Part shown: in pieces, positions 4,907-10,630 of the stretch | Layout: every line of letters starts with the position of its first letter | How positions within the stretch are numbered: position 1 is the first letter of the stretch | DNA from: a virus | Virus record (IMG/VR): IMGVR_UViG_3300044730_000593 | Location: 1-28,526 of that record | Direction: 5' to 3' (one strand) | DNA: 28,526 nucleotides | Translations under genes and position numbers: made by a program | Notes under the pieces: model-generated | Told to the model about the DNA's origin: nothing | Seen by the model: the letters and a program-made list of their open reading frames with translations, nothing else | The model's database searches: none

Positions 4907-4907
4907 C
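4901..4907 (+). repeat. Truncated attC of cassette C5 (R'' only)
   Basis: TGCTAAC, extended leftwards as CCACTTACTGCTAAC (4893-4907), complements the cassette start GTTAGCAGTAGGTGG (4493-4507) with one missing base. No L''/L' stem or G|TT partner is visible in the following 200 bases. The 3' half of this attC therefore seems deleted, fixing the right edge of the array. Confidence 0.7.
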
Positions 4908-4938
4908 TACTCGCTAAGACTAATAAATGTAACCCAAA

Positions 4939-5121
4939 ATGAAGCAACTAACTAAAAGTAAAACAATTAGGTTTTCAGAAACTCAAATGAATAGTTTAGC
5001 TATTTTAGAAGATTACGGAGTTAATGTTAATCATTTTATCCGTTTAGCAGTTAAAGAAAAACTATCAAGAGATTGGAAACAAATTAAAGAATCTAAAAAC
5101 AAATCTAAATGCCCATTTTAA
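4939..5121 (+). CDS. Ribbon-helix-helix-like DNA-binding protein
   Basis: This encodes a 60-residue protein. Residues 7-12 (KTIRFS) form a typical N-terminal ribbon strand. They are followed by two helices, ETQMNSLAILEDYG and NVNHFIRLAVKEKLSRDW, and a basic tail ending NKSKCPF. The strand-helix-helix layout fits the CopG/Arc/MobC-like fold, which binds DNA as a dimer. It is the first gene after the cassette array and starts the DNA-processing group, so it may regulate that group. Candidate targets are the palindromes at 28-87, but this is speculation. Confidence 0.65.
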   Translation: MKQLTKSKTIRFSETQMNSLAILEDYGVNVNHFIRLAVKEKLSRDWKQIKESKNKSKCPF

Positions 5122-5122
5122 C

Positions 5123-5473
5123 ATGAATTGGAATAACGCAAAACTAAACGAGATACAAGCTATTGAAGATAGCCTAATTTATTCTGCTAACTCTGGCAGT
5201 AGTAGCAAATTATTTACTACATTTATACACTCTACTTCTGAATGGATAGATAAAGAAAATACTGCTAAAGAAGTGCATATTAGCCCATATAAGATACAAC
5301 TAGACAAAGATATTGACATGGTTGCTTATCATATTGAAAGTGGATTTAGAACTGATGATGCGTTTGAAGCTGCTGGTTTAAATAGACATAGCTTTTATAG
5401 TAAAATGACTGACACACATCACAATATTTTAATGGCTGCTAGAAAGAAACGTAAACATAATAGAAATTATTAA
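5123..5473 (+). CDS. Putative DNA-binding protein with C-terminal helix-turn-helix
   Basis: This encodes a 116-residue protein. The N-terminal two thirds are helical and polar with no known motif. Residues 85-106 (TDDAFEAAGLNRHSFYSKMT) look like a helix-turn-helix of the transposase/resolvase kind: acidic helix, AAGL turn, recognition helix with RHSFY. A very basic tail follows (RKKRKHNRNY). It begins one base after the ribbon-helix-helix gene and overlaps the next gene (TAATG). A role in regulation or terminase-like DNA recognition is possible. Confidence 0.55.
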   Translation: MNWNNAKLNEIQAIEDSLIYSANSGSSSKLFTTFIHSTSEWIDKENTAKEVHISPYKIQLDKDIDMVAYHIESGFRTDDAFEAAGLNRHSFYSKMTDTHHNILMAARKKRKHNRNY

Positions 5474-5727
5474 TGGAAAAAGATAGTATATTTGAACTTC
5501 AAAAAATAGACTGTAATTGTAACGACTGTATATTTATGATTAGAGATTTTGAAACTAAGCAAAAGTGGGATAATACAGAATTACACGAAAACCAAAAAAA
5601 TGCTAGTTTTAGAATACATTACGGTAATTGCAGCAAGCTAAATAAAGAAGTATCTTTTATTCCTAACAGTATTTCATTAAACATAGAAAAGAAATATAAA
5701 CCAATAAAAACAAATAAACATGAGTAG
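5473..5727 (+). CDS. Cysteine-rich phage protein, probable zinc binder
   Basis: This encodes an 84-residue protein. CNCNDC (residues 14-19) and a later HYGNC supply four or five possible zinc ligands. The aromatic and charged middle (RDFETKQKWDN) and the SFIPNSIS segment recur in small proteins I associate with flavobacterial phages, next to SSB genes. It overlaps both neighbours (3 and 8 bases). The likely role is an accessory to DNA replication or recombination, inferred from position only. Confidence 0.6.
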   Translation: MEKDSIFELQKIDCNCNDCIFMIRDFETKQKWDNTELHENQKNASFRIHYGNCSKLNKEVSFIPNSISLNIEKKYKPIKTNKHE

Positions 5728-6097
5728 TAACACGCAATTAAAGTACAAAGGTACTATCATTTACATCGGATCAACCGAAGTAGTAAGTGATAAATTTTCT
5801 AAACGTCAAATAGTATTATCTGACAAAACAAGCCAATATCCACAAGAGATATGTTTTGAGGTACATAAAGATAAATGTGCTATATTAGATAGCTATAATG
5901 TAGGCGAAGAAGTAGATGCTGAATTTAACTTATCAGGTCGTTTATGGAAGGATAACAAATGGTTTAATACTTTGGTTATTTGGAAAATTAACAAGGTAGG
6001 TAGTAATAACAATGTAGGTACATCTGCGCCAGTAAGTAATGATAATGCGCCTAAATTTGATAGGGAAATATCTGATAACGATTCATTGCCATTCTAA
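5720..6097 (+). CDS. DUF3127-type single-stranded DNA-binding protein
   Basis: This encodes a 125-residue protein. Residues 5-95 form an OB-fold-like domain of the DUF3127 type: KGTIIYIGSTEVVSDKF, YPQEICFEVHKDK, VGEEVDAEFNLSGR, then NTLVIWKINKV. The linker is rich in N, S and P, and the C-terminus DREISDNDSLPF is an acidic tip of the SSB kind that recruits replication and repair proteins. It should coat single-stranded phage DNA during replication and recombination with the annealing-like protein and exonuclease downstream. The start overlaps the preceding gene by 8 bases. Confidence 0.85.
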   Translation: MSSNTQLKYKGTIIYIGSTEVVSDKFSKRQIVLSDKTSQYPQEICFEVHKDKCAILDSYNVGEEVDAEFNLSGRLWKDNKWFNTLVIWKINKVGSNNNVGTSAPVSNDNAPKFDREISDNDSLPF

Positions 6098-6128
6098 ACT
6101 AACTAAAAACAATTAAAACTAAAATAAG

Positions 6129-6347
6129 ATGAAAGTAGAAAAAAAGAAAGTAGTAAAAAAGCAAGTTTGGAAATGTGAATTAATACACTATTCTGATGGA
6201 ACAGCCACATTGAATAGAACAAATGATGGATTTATGCCACTTGAATTATTAGGTCTTTGTACAAAAGCGATTCATGATATTACAGATCAAACTAAAGGCA
6301 TTATAAATCCAACTACAATTAATCGCAAATTAGTTAAGCGTAAATAA
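6129..6347 (+). CDS. Small basic protein, unknown
   Basis: This encodes a 72-residue protein with lysine-rich ends (MKVEKKKVVKKQVWK; NRKLVKRK) and a beta-prone core (WKCELIHYSDGTATLNRTND). The second half (MPLELLGLCTKAIHDIT) is helical. It could be nucleic-acid binding. It lies 31 bases after the SSB gene and is the last gene before the short transcript unit at 6389-6490. No family recognised. Confidence 0.6.
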   Translation: MKVEKKKVVKKQVWKCELIHYSDGTATLNRTNDGFMPLELLGLCTKAIHDITDQTKGIINPTTINRKLVKRK

Positions 6348-6388
6348 CATTTTAACATAATTTAACATTTATGTATTAAAACAATTAA

Positions 6389-6396
6389 TACATTTG
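6389..6396 (+). promoter_or_regulatory. Bacteroidota -7 box ahead of a short transcript
   Basis: TACATTTG matches TAnnTTTG exactly and equals the -7 box at 170-177. About 19 bases upstream the sequence is ATTTAT with no TTG, so the -33 element is weak. The expected transcript start is near 6402. Confidence 0.55.
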
Positions 6397-6401
6397 TGAA
6401 C

Positions 6402-6490
6402 GCTAAGTTTGAGTTGAGGGGCTTAAACAATAATAGCAAAACTTATTAAAACGGCTGCCCTCTATCCCTCATAGTTGGCAGCCTTTTTTT
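6402..6490 (+). ncRNA. Candidate short RNA or attenuated leader
   Basis: This is a non-coding stretch between a -7 box and a strong terminator, predicting an RNA of about 90 bases. Inside it TGAGGG (6415-6420) can pair with CCCTCA (6466-6471), which lies in the terminator loop. GAGGG can also pair with CCCTC (6458-6462), which overlaps the terminator stem. The RNA could therefore switch between terminator and antiterminator forms and control the genes from 6498 onward, or be a stand-alone small RNA. Confidence 0.45.
6453..6490 (+). terminator. Intrinsic terminator
   Basis: GGCTGCC (6453-6459) pairs perfectly with GGCAGCC (6477-6483), followed by seven T (6484-6490). The loop is 17 bases. It lies just 7 bases before the next ATG, an attenuator-like position. 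Confidence 0.85.
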
Positions 6491-6497
6491 ATTTAAC

Positions 6498-6659
6498 ATG
6501 GAAACATTAGAAGTGCTCATAGACTTAGCTAACAAAATCGAAAAACAAATTATTGAGGAATCTAAAAAGGATTACGACCCAGTAGAAAAACTAATTAGGG
6601 CTAATGCAAAAAACGAAGTTTTAATAGAGATTTATAAATATATTAATAAAGAGAAATAA
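6498..6659 (+). CDS. Small helical protein, unknown
   Basis: This encodes a 53-residue charged protein (METLEVLIDLANKIEKQIIE onward). It is almost entirely helical and probably a coiled coil. It starts 7 bases after the terminator T-run and its stop overlaps the next ATG (TAATG), so it leads the recombination operon. No family is recognised. Confidence 0.6.
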   Translation: METLEVLIDLANKIEKQIIEESKKDYDPVEKLIRANAKNEVLIEIYKYINKEK

Positions 6660-6841
6660 TGGAATCAGAATTAAGTTATAATACTCGTGTTTACGACAAA
6701 GATCCTAAATATACTGATTGCGAAGATTGTGATGGAGTTGGTTTTAATTACGTCTATGATTCGGATATACCAGAAGATAGGCAGTTAATTAAAGAAGTTT
6801 GTAAAAGATGCGAAGGCTCAGGAGTACTAGAAATTAAATAA
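6659..6841 (+). CDS. DnaJ-type zinc-finger protein
   Basis: This encodes a 60-residue protein with two CxxCxGxG motifs, CEDCDGVG (about residues 21-28) and CKRCEGSG (about 48-55). This is the pattern of the DnaJ central zinc-binding domain, here reduced to one zinc-binding pair. Such stand-alone mini proteins are common in phage early regions and usually have no proven role. Binding of zinc is likely, and contact with single-stranded DNA or unfolded protein is possible. The start overlaps the preceding stop. Confidence 0.75.
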   Translation: MESELSYNTRVYDKDPKYTDCEDCDGVGFNYVYDSDIPEDRQLIKEVCKRCEGSGVLEIK

Positions 6842-6857
6842 CTAAAAACTAAACAAA

Positions 6858-7355
6858 ATGGAAAAGACACATTGGAAAAAAAATAATGATTCAAACTTTA
6901 TCTCAGGTGAAGATTTGATTAGCGGATTAAAAGGACTTAAACCAGAAATGGTAGTAGTGATTGAAAAGTTTAATGATGCTGAATCGTTTGACCAAAAGAA
7001 ACAAAGTAAAATAACTGTTTCAGCTTTGTACTTAAAAGAAGTAGGAGGTGCTAGTTTATACAAGCCAGTTATATTAAACAAAACAAATGCTAAGTTTTTT
7101 GTTAAAGAAACGAACAGCGACTTTGTAGATGATTGGTTAAATAAGCCTGTTATTGTTTACGCTCAAAAAGATGCTAGACATGGACACGTTGTAAGATTTA
7201 GAAAATATGTATTCCCAGTATTACAAGCTAATACACCTGACTTTGATAAGTGTAAAACGGCTATTGAAAAAAGCGGATATACAATAGACCAAATCAGACA
7301 AAAATATCAAGTAAGTACAGAAGTAGAAAAATTATTATTAGCTAAAAATGGATAG
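6858..7355 (+). CDS. Recombination-associated protein, OB-fold-like
   Basis: This encodes a 165-residue protein. It begins MEKTHWKKNNDSNFISGEDL and has the core KPVILNKTNAKFFVKETNSD, then WLNKPVIVYAQKDARHGHVVRFRKY. I associate this arrangement (tryptophan start, planned K-P-V/M-I-L-N-K-T-N-A, then a second beta half ending in R-x-R/K) with a phage family regularly encoded beside YqaJ or RecT genes, probably an OB-like DNA-binding or annealing partner. Here it overlaps the exonuclease gene by 8 bases, which supports a joint role in single-strand annealing. The exact family name is not certain. Confidence 0.65.
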   Translation: MEKTHWKKNNDSNFISGEDLISGLKGLKPEMVVVIEKFNDAESFDQKKQSKITVSALYLKEVGGASLYKPVILNKTNAKFFVKETNSDFVDDWLNKPVIVYAQKDARHGHVVRFRKYVFPVLQANTPDFDKCKTAIEKSGYTIDQIRQKYQVSTEVEKLLLAKNG

Positions 7356-7971
7356 AATATTTAAAATAAGATGCTCACAAATCGGGAAGATTATGAGTAA
7401 CGCAAAGGTAAAAGGTGAACTATCTCAAACTTGTAAAACATATTTACACGAATGGTATGCCAATGATAATGAGCAAATCAACTCTAAATACATGGACAAA
7501 GGCATTGAAGTTGAAAATGATTTGATTAACTTTATGGCAGACGTTCTAGGTTATGGAATGGCAGATAAAAATACTGTTCGATTACATGAAGAATGGATAG
7601 AAGGTGAATGTGATGTTAATTTACCTGATTGTATTGTGGACGTTAAAGCTAGTTGGAATAAAACAACCTTACATAAGCAAGTTTTAGAAGGTTTAGATAA
7701 AGATTATGAATGGCAGTTAAAAGGATATTGTTGCCTTTATCAAAAACCAAAGGGAATATTATTTTTTGGGTTAATGAATACACCAGAAACTGACTACTCA
7801 AATGAGGTTATATTTGAAGATTTGCCGCCTAATGAACGTTGGATAGCTTATGAAGTAATACCAACCGAAGAAGATTATAATGCTATTAAAGAGCGTGTAA
7901 TTAAGTGCAGAGAGTATTTAGAAGAATATGATAAACTAATTAAAAATAAACTAGGTAAAATTGTATCATAA
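7348..7971 (+). CDS. YqaJ-type (lambda-exonuclease-like) recombination nuclease
   Basis: This encodes a 207-residue nuclease of the PD-(D/E)xK superfamily. KGIEVENDLINF (51-62) gives the first acidic helix, GECDVNLP (86-93) the catalytic D89, and CIVDVKAS (95-102) the D98-x-K100 pair. YEWQLKGYCCLY further on is the conserved Q-x-x-x-Y helix. The enzyme should digest one strand from double-strand ends to leave 3' tails for annealing. The length is normal for the family. It follows an OB-like partner and an SSB, making a phage recombination module, though no classical RecT/Beta annealase is seen. Confidence 0.85.
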   Translation: MDRIFKIRCSQIGKIMSNAKVKGELSQTCKTYLHEWYANDNEQINSKYMDKGIEVENDLINFMADVLGYGMADKNTVRLHEEWIEGECDVNLPDCIVDVKASWNKTTLHKQVLEGLDKDYEWQLKGYCCLYQKPKGILFFGLMNTPETDYSNEVIFEDLPPNERWIAYEVIPTEEDYNAIKERVIKCREYLEEYDKLIKNKLGKIVS

Positions 7972-7995
7972 GCATAGTGATAACTTAAATAAGTT

Positions 7996-8003
7996 TATAT
8001 TTG
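7996..8003 (+). promoter_or_regulatory. Possible -7 box between nuclease and lysis-like genes
   Basis: TATATTTG fits TAnnTTTG and lies in the 106-base gap after the nuclease gene. No TTG lies at the correct distance upstream, so it is a weak candidate. The gap also holds a 15-codon frame (8028-8075) of doubtful meaning. Confidence 0.3.
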
Positions 8004-8077
8004 AAAATACAACTAATAAATAAAGACATGGAAAAGACACCGCAAGAAACACTACAAGTAAACGATAAAAAATAGAA

Positions 8078-8284
8078 ATGATGAGTAAAGATGAAGCAAT
8101 AGAACAAATGAAGTTAGGACACAAACTAACACATAGACATTTTACCAATGATGAATGGATAAAAACAAATCAAAAAGGCGAAGTTTATATTTTTGAGGAT
8201 GGCGTTGAATGGCCTAAATATGAATTTTGGCTTTGGAGAACTGACAAAAGTTGGGAATCTGATTGGGAACTATATAAATCATAA
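8078..8284 (+). CDS. Small phage protein, SH3-like pattern
   Basis: This encodes a 68-residue protein (MMSKDEAIEQMKLGHKLTHR onward), with FTNDEWIK, YIFEDGVEW and FWLWRTDKSWESDWELY. The layout is an N-terminal helix plus glycine, a basic histidine strand, then several tryptophan-containing strands. It resembles small phage proteins that share a start like the DUF2829/Tad2 family, in which an N-terminal helix and G-K precede a small beta barrel. That family counters Thoeris defence by binding its signal molecule. The resemblance is only partial and I do not assign the function. The start could also be Met2. Confidence 0.6.
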   Translation: MMSKDEAIEQMKLGHKLTHRHFTNDEWIKTNQKGEVYIFEDGVEWPKYEFWLWRTDKSWESDWELYKS

Positions 8285-8311
8285 TATTAACCACCCCTAA
8301 AACAAACTGAT

Positions 8312-8437
8312 ATGAAACTAATAAAAGACTTCTTAACCTATACGGTAGGCATAACAATAGTAGCTGTATTTGCTATGTCAGTATTATTTGTAATGTGGAT
8401 TAAAGATAAATTTTGTAACAAGTGTAAAATAAACTAA
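8312..8437 (+). CDS. 41-residue single-span membrane protein
   Basis: This encodes MKLIKDFLTYTVGITIVAVF and a further 21 residues. A single hydrophobic span covers about residues 10-30, followed by a short basic tail with two cysteines (KDKFCNKCKIN). It is first in a run of four small membrane-protein genes ending at the block terminator. A holin-like or accessory lysis role is possible from size and context. Confidence 0.6.
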   Translation: MKLIKDFLTYTVGITIVAVFAMSVLFVMWIKDKFCNKCKIN

Positions 8438-8446
8438 ATTAGCGAG

Positions 8447-8644
8447 ATGAAAGTAATATTCAGAATAATTGTATTGCCAGTATTTATAGCATTTATATTA
8501 ATATCTTTAATTCGAGATACGATAGGATTAAGCATTAGCTTTTTAAGATATGGAGGCGAATTAGTGGCATTTAAAAAAGATTCAAAAGAAACAATAAGAG
8601 GTTTATTTAACCTTGTTGAAAATAATAATAATATTAATAACTAA
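8447..8644 (+). CDS. 65-residue membrane protein
   Basis: Residues 2-22 (KVIFRIIVLPVFIAFILISL) form a membrane span. A second amphipathic stretch (TIGLSISFLRYGG) and a polar tail ending in an asparagine run (NNNNINN) follow. It lies 9 bases after the previous gene and ends one base before the ATG of the next, clearly in one operon. It could take part in lysis or in membrane remodelling. No family recognised. Confidence 0.55.
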   Translation: MKVIFRIIVLPVFIAFILISLIRDTIGLSISFLRYGGELVAFKKDSKETIRGLFNLVENNNNINN

Positions 8645-8645
8645 C

Positions 8646-9239
8646 ATGAAAACACTAACATTTAAAACGATCCTGCCTTACTTAGTAATGGCTTTATTAA
8701 TAATCCTAGCATCTTTATTTCTAAAAGATTGCAGAGGCGGTGAACCTAAATTAACACTAATAGATAATAAAGATAGCCTTTATAATCTGATAGCTGAAAA
8801 GGAGCAAATTAACGAGGTTATTTTAGAAAGTAATAAAGAGTTAAGGCATCAATTAGATAGTGCAACACACGTTAAACCTAGAGTTATTATACGCTATAAA
8901 ACGGTTTATGATAGTTTACTTATTACTGACACGCTTTGCATCCAATCTTTAACAACCCTTAACAATGAATGTGCTAAAAAAGATAGTGTTAATGAATACA
9001 TTATATCTAACCAATCCAATCAAATAGCTAACCTTATTACAGTTAACAATAACCTAAATGATATTATAGACATACAACGTTATAGAATCGGTACGGATAG
9101 CATTAATGAGGTTACTTTAAAGCAAACTATTAAAGATGAGATTAAGAACGGTAAACGTAAGTATCGTAAGGGATTGTTACAAGGTGGGGCTGTTGGTTTG
9201 GGTGTAGGAGTATTAGGAACTTTATTATTGGTTAAGTAA
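8646..9239 (+). CDS. Bitopic coiled-coil membrane protein, spanin-like
   Basis: This encodes 197 residues. Residues 6-26 (FKTILPYLVMALLIILASLF) form an N-terminal span. A long, polar, helix-rich middle (about 45-165) contains DKDSLYNLIAEKEQINEVI-like heptads. A basic segment, KRKYRKGLLQGG, precedes a glycine-rich C-terminal span (AVGLGVGVLGTLLLVK). One N-terminal span plus periplasmic coiled coil resembles the inner-membrane subunit of Rz-type spanins, but a second C-terminal span is unusual. The ATG at 8646 is chosen because upstream starts overlap the previous gene. Confidence 0.6.
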   Translation: MKTLTFKTILPYLVMALLIILASLFLKDCRGGEPKLTLIDNKDSLYNLIAEKEQINEVILESNKELRHQLDSATHVKPRVIIRYKTVYDSLLITDTLCIQSLTTLNNECAKKDSVNEYIISNQSNQIANLITVNNNLNDIIDIQRYRIGTDSINEVTLKQTIKDEIKNGKRKYRKGLLQGGAVGLGVGVLGTLLLVK

Positions 9240-9349
9240 TGAGAGAAATAATAGAAACATTAGTAGCTATACTTTATTGTATATTAGTAATAGCTTGGTT
9301 CTGCTTTTTAATATACATTCCATTTCACTTTATAATTAAGTATTGGTAA
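9239..9349 (+). CDS. 36-residue membrane peptide
   Basis: This encodes MREIIETLVAILYCILVIAW and a further 16 residues. It is almost wholly hydrophobic from residue 7 to 33, with a KYW end. The ATG overlaps the stop of the previous gene (TAATG), and its TAA is followed at once by the block terminator. A single-span peptide at the end of a membrane-gene run could be a holin, antiholin or small regulator. Confidence 0.5.
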   Translation: MREIIETLVAILYCILVIAWFCFLIYIPFHFIIKYW

Positions 9350-9386
9350 AAAAAACCCCTGAGTAAATCGGGGGTTTCTTTTTTTT
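9350..9386. terminator. Bidirectional terminator between convergent blocks
   Basis: AAACCCC (9353-9359) pairs with GGGGTTT (9371-9377) around an 11-base loop. T-rich sequence follows on the plus strand (9379-9386). The A-run before the stem gives a T-run on the minus strand. It ends both the plus block (stop at 9349) and the minus block (stop at 9422). Confidence 0.85.
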
Positions 9387-9421
9387 GCTTCCCATAGCTA
9401 AGTTACGCTTACACAAATATA

Positions 9422-9655
9422 CTAAACATTCTCTTTAGTTGTATCTTCTTTAAAGAAATTAGTTAAAAATTTACCTACTACGCCCAATATAAAGGCTGTA
9501 CCGATAATTACTTTTAATTCTTTAGCATCAAATATTTGGATTAATCTATCATATTCAATTAGCCCTCCAGCCGTTACGAATACAGCAACAGCTAATATAG
9601 CATCACCTAATTGCCTCCACTTCTTAGGAGTTGGTTTGTAGTAGTTTTTTATCAT
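9422..9655 (-). CDS. Holin-like membrane protein
   Basis: This encodes 77 residues. A basic N-terminus (MIKNYYKPTPKKWRQLGD) precedes a hydrophobic span (about 18-33, AILAVAVFVTAGGLIEY). A polar loop, a second span (about 49-66, VIIGTAFILGVVGKFL) and a charged tail (KEDTTKENV) follow. Two spans, small size and a charged tail fit phage holins. It is the last gene of the late block, directly after a putative wall-active DUF5675 protein, which is the normal place for a lysis cassette. Confidence 0.65.
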   Translation of the reverse strand: MIKNYYKPTPKKWRQLGDAILAVAVFVTAGGLIEYDRLIQIFDAKELKVIIGTAFILGVVGKFLTNFFKEDTTKENV

Positions 9656-9664
9656 TTTTTCTGT

Positions 9665-10207
9665 TTATTTAGTTATTTCAATTATTATTTTTTGTCCATT
9701 AACTTTGCTTTTAGTAAATATTTCGCCAAATTCCTTACTTCCAGACTTGCCTTTTTTGTGAATAGTTACCAATTTTTGAGCCGTAATACTATCCATTGTT
9801 AAGTGATTTAGTACAATGTAAAATAACCTTTCAAATGCTTGAGTTGATCCAGTTACATAATCTTTTGTTTCTTTAGTCCCAGTTAAAGGACATCCTAAAG
9901 TGTCAGATTTATCGTTTCCTTTATGTATTCTAATTCCTTTAAATCCTTTAGTGTTTAATAATAATGGTAACCAAATTCCAAAAGCACCAGATAAAGTAAC
10001 TACAACCTCATAGACACCATAAGGAATACAAGTTTCGCCATATACTTTTAGCTTTTCAATTTCTTTAATATCCATTGTATCTTTTAAATCTCTATCCTTA
10101 TCTTCTAAGAATATACATATTTTTTCAGTACCTATTGATACATCTGAAATAGTTGAATCATCTGTAAATTTTCTACGCTTTTGGCTTATCTCTAATACAT
10201 TGCTCAT
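9665..10207 (-). CDS. DUF5675 family protein, probable lysis or wall-related enzyme
   Basis: This encodes 180 residues. CIPYGVYEVVV (60-70) and IRIHKGNDKSDTLGCPLTG (92-110) are the family signature. H95 and C106 in an IH-G ... T-x-G-C arrangement resemble the catalytic layout of YkuD-like L,D-transpeptidases. That likeness is my observation and the chemistry of the family is not established. There is no signal peptide, so it would need a holin to reach the wall. It sits between two small membrane proteins. No other endolysin candidate is visible in the window, so this may be the lysis enzyme. Confidence 0.75.
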   Translation of the reverse strand: MSNVLEISQKRRKFTDDSTISDVSIGTEKICIFLEDKDRDLKDTMDIKEIEKLKVYGETCIPYGVYEVVVTLSGAFGIWLPLLLNTKGFKGIRIHKGNDKSDTLGCPLTGTKETKDYVTGSTQAFERLFYIVLNHLTMDSITAQKLVTIHKKGKSGSKEFGEIFTKSKVNGQKIIIEITK

Positions 10208-10419
10208 TATTGAAATACGTGGTTTTCTAATCTGGTAACTCTTTTTTCAGTTTCATCGTGCTTAGTTGCAACTTCTTTAACCGCTACTTTAATTTCGTTT
10301 AAATCTTTGCCCATACTCATTAGTGCTTTTACTCCTAAAGCCCCTATGAATCCTAATATTGAAAACATTGTAAATGCTGCCCATATTAAAAAATGCGTTT
10401 CGTTTGGTGATAGTATCAT
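10207..10419 (-). CDS. Membrane anchor with coiled coil, XhlA-like
   Basis: This encodes 70 residues. Residues 8-32 (HFLIWAAFTMFSILGFIGAL) form one span. The C-terminal half is a coiled coil (LNEIKVAVKEVATKHDETEK) ending RVTRLENHVFQ. XhlA-type haemolysin proteins, which work with holins, have the reverse order (coil, then span), so this is an analogue at most. The stop overlaps the DUF5675 start (TAATG), indicating a shared lysis operon. Confidence 0.6.
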   Translation of the reverse strand: MILSPNETHFLIWAAFTMFSILGFIGALGVKALMSMGKDLNEIKVAVKEVATKHDETEKRVTRLENHVFQ

Positions 10420-10437
10420 AGTGTTATCTCGTTAAAC

Positions 10438-10629
10438 TTAAATGCCATAATCCTCCAGAACATTTAATTTATTTACCGTTATAAACTCATCACTATTTTT
10501 ATAAGTAACTCCATTTATATCCATTTTATCAAACTCAATTAACTTAATACCAATTCCATCTATATTAATATGGCTTTGATTTTCATTAATCACTTGAACC
10601 CAAACTACTTGTTTTAAATCTATTTCCAT
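10438..10629 (-). CDS. Small protein between fibre and lysis genes
   Basis: This encodes a 63-residue, acidic, beta-rich protein (MEIDLKQVVWVQVINENQSH onward; ends NKLNVLEDYGI). One base separates it from the fibre gene upstream. Placement right after a fibre gene suits a fibre chaperone or small cap protein, but there is no sequence match to prove it. Confidence 0.55.
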   Translation of the reverse strand: MEIDLKQVVWVQVINENQSHINIDGIGIKLIEFDKMDINGVTYKNSDEFITVNKLNVLEDYGI

Positions 10630-10630
10630 T

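Larger units (their letters stand above)
1937..4907 (+). mobile_element. Integron-like cassette array without integrase (CALIN-type)
   Basis: There are six head-to-tail cassettes: C0 1937-2162, C1 2163-2516, C2 2517-3124, C3 3125-4320, C4 4321-4493 and C5 4494 to at least 4907. Each junction reads G|TTA. Each cassette's first bases are the reverse complement of the R'' box at its own 3' end: TTATAAA with TTTATAA, TTAGCGG with CCGCTAA, TTAGGTA with TACCTAA, TTATGGGCA with TGCCCATAA, TTATAAAA with TTTTATAA, TTAGCAGTA with TACTGCTAA. Complete attC sites with imperfect L''/L' stems follow C0 to C4. All ORFs run in one direction, and stops sit in or near R''. No integron integrase gene is present. 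Confidence 0.88.

Noticed and set aside
5487-5494. TATATTTG as an internal promoter -7 box
   Set aside because: It lies within codons of the cysteine-rich gene and has no TTG at the right distance.
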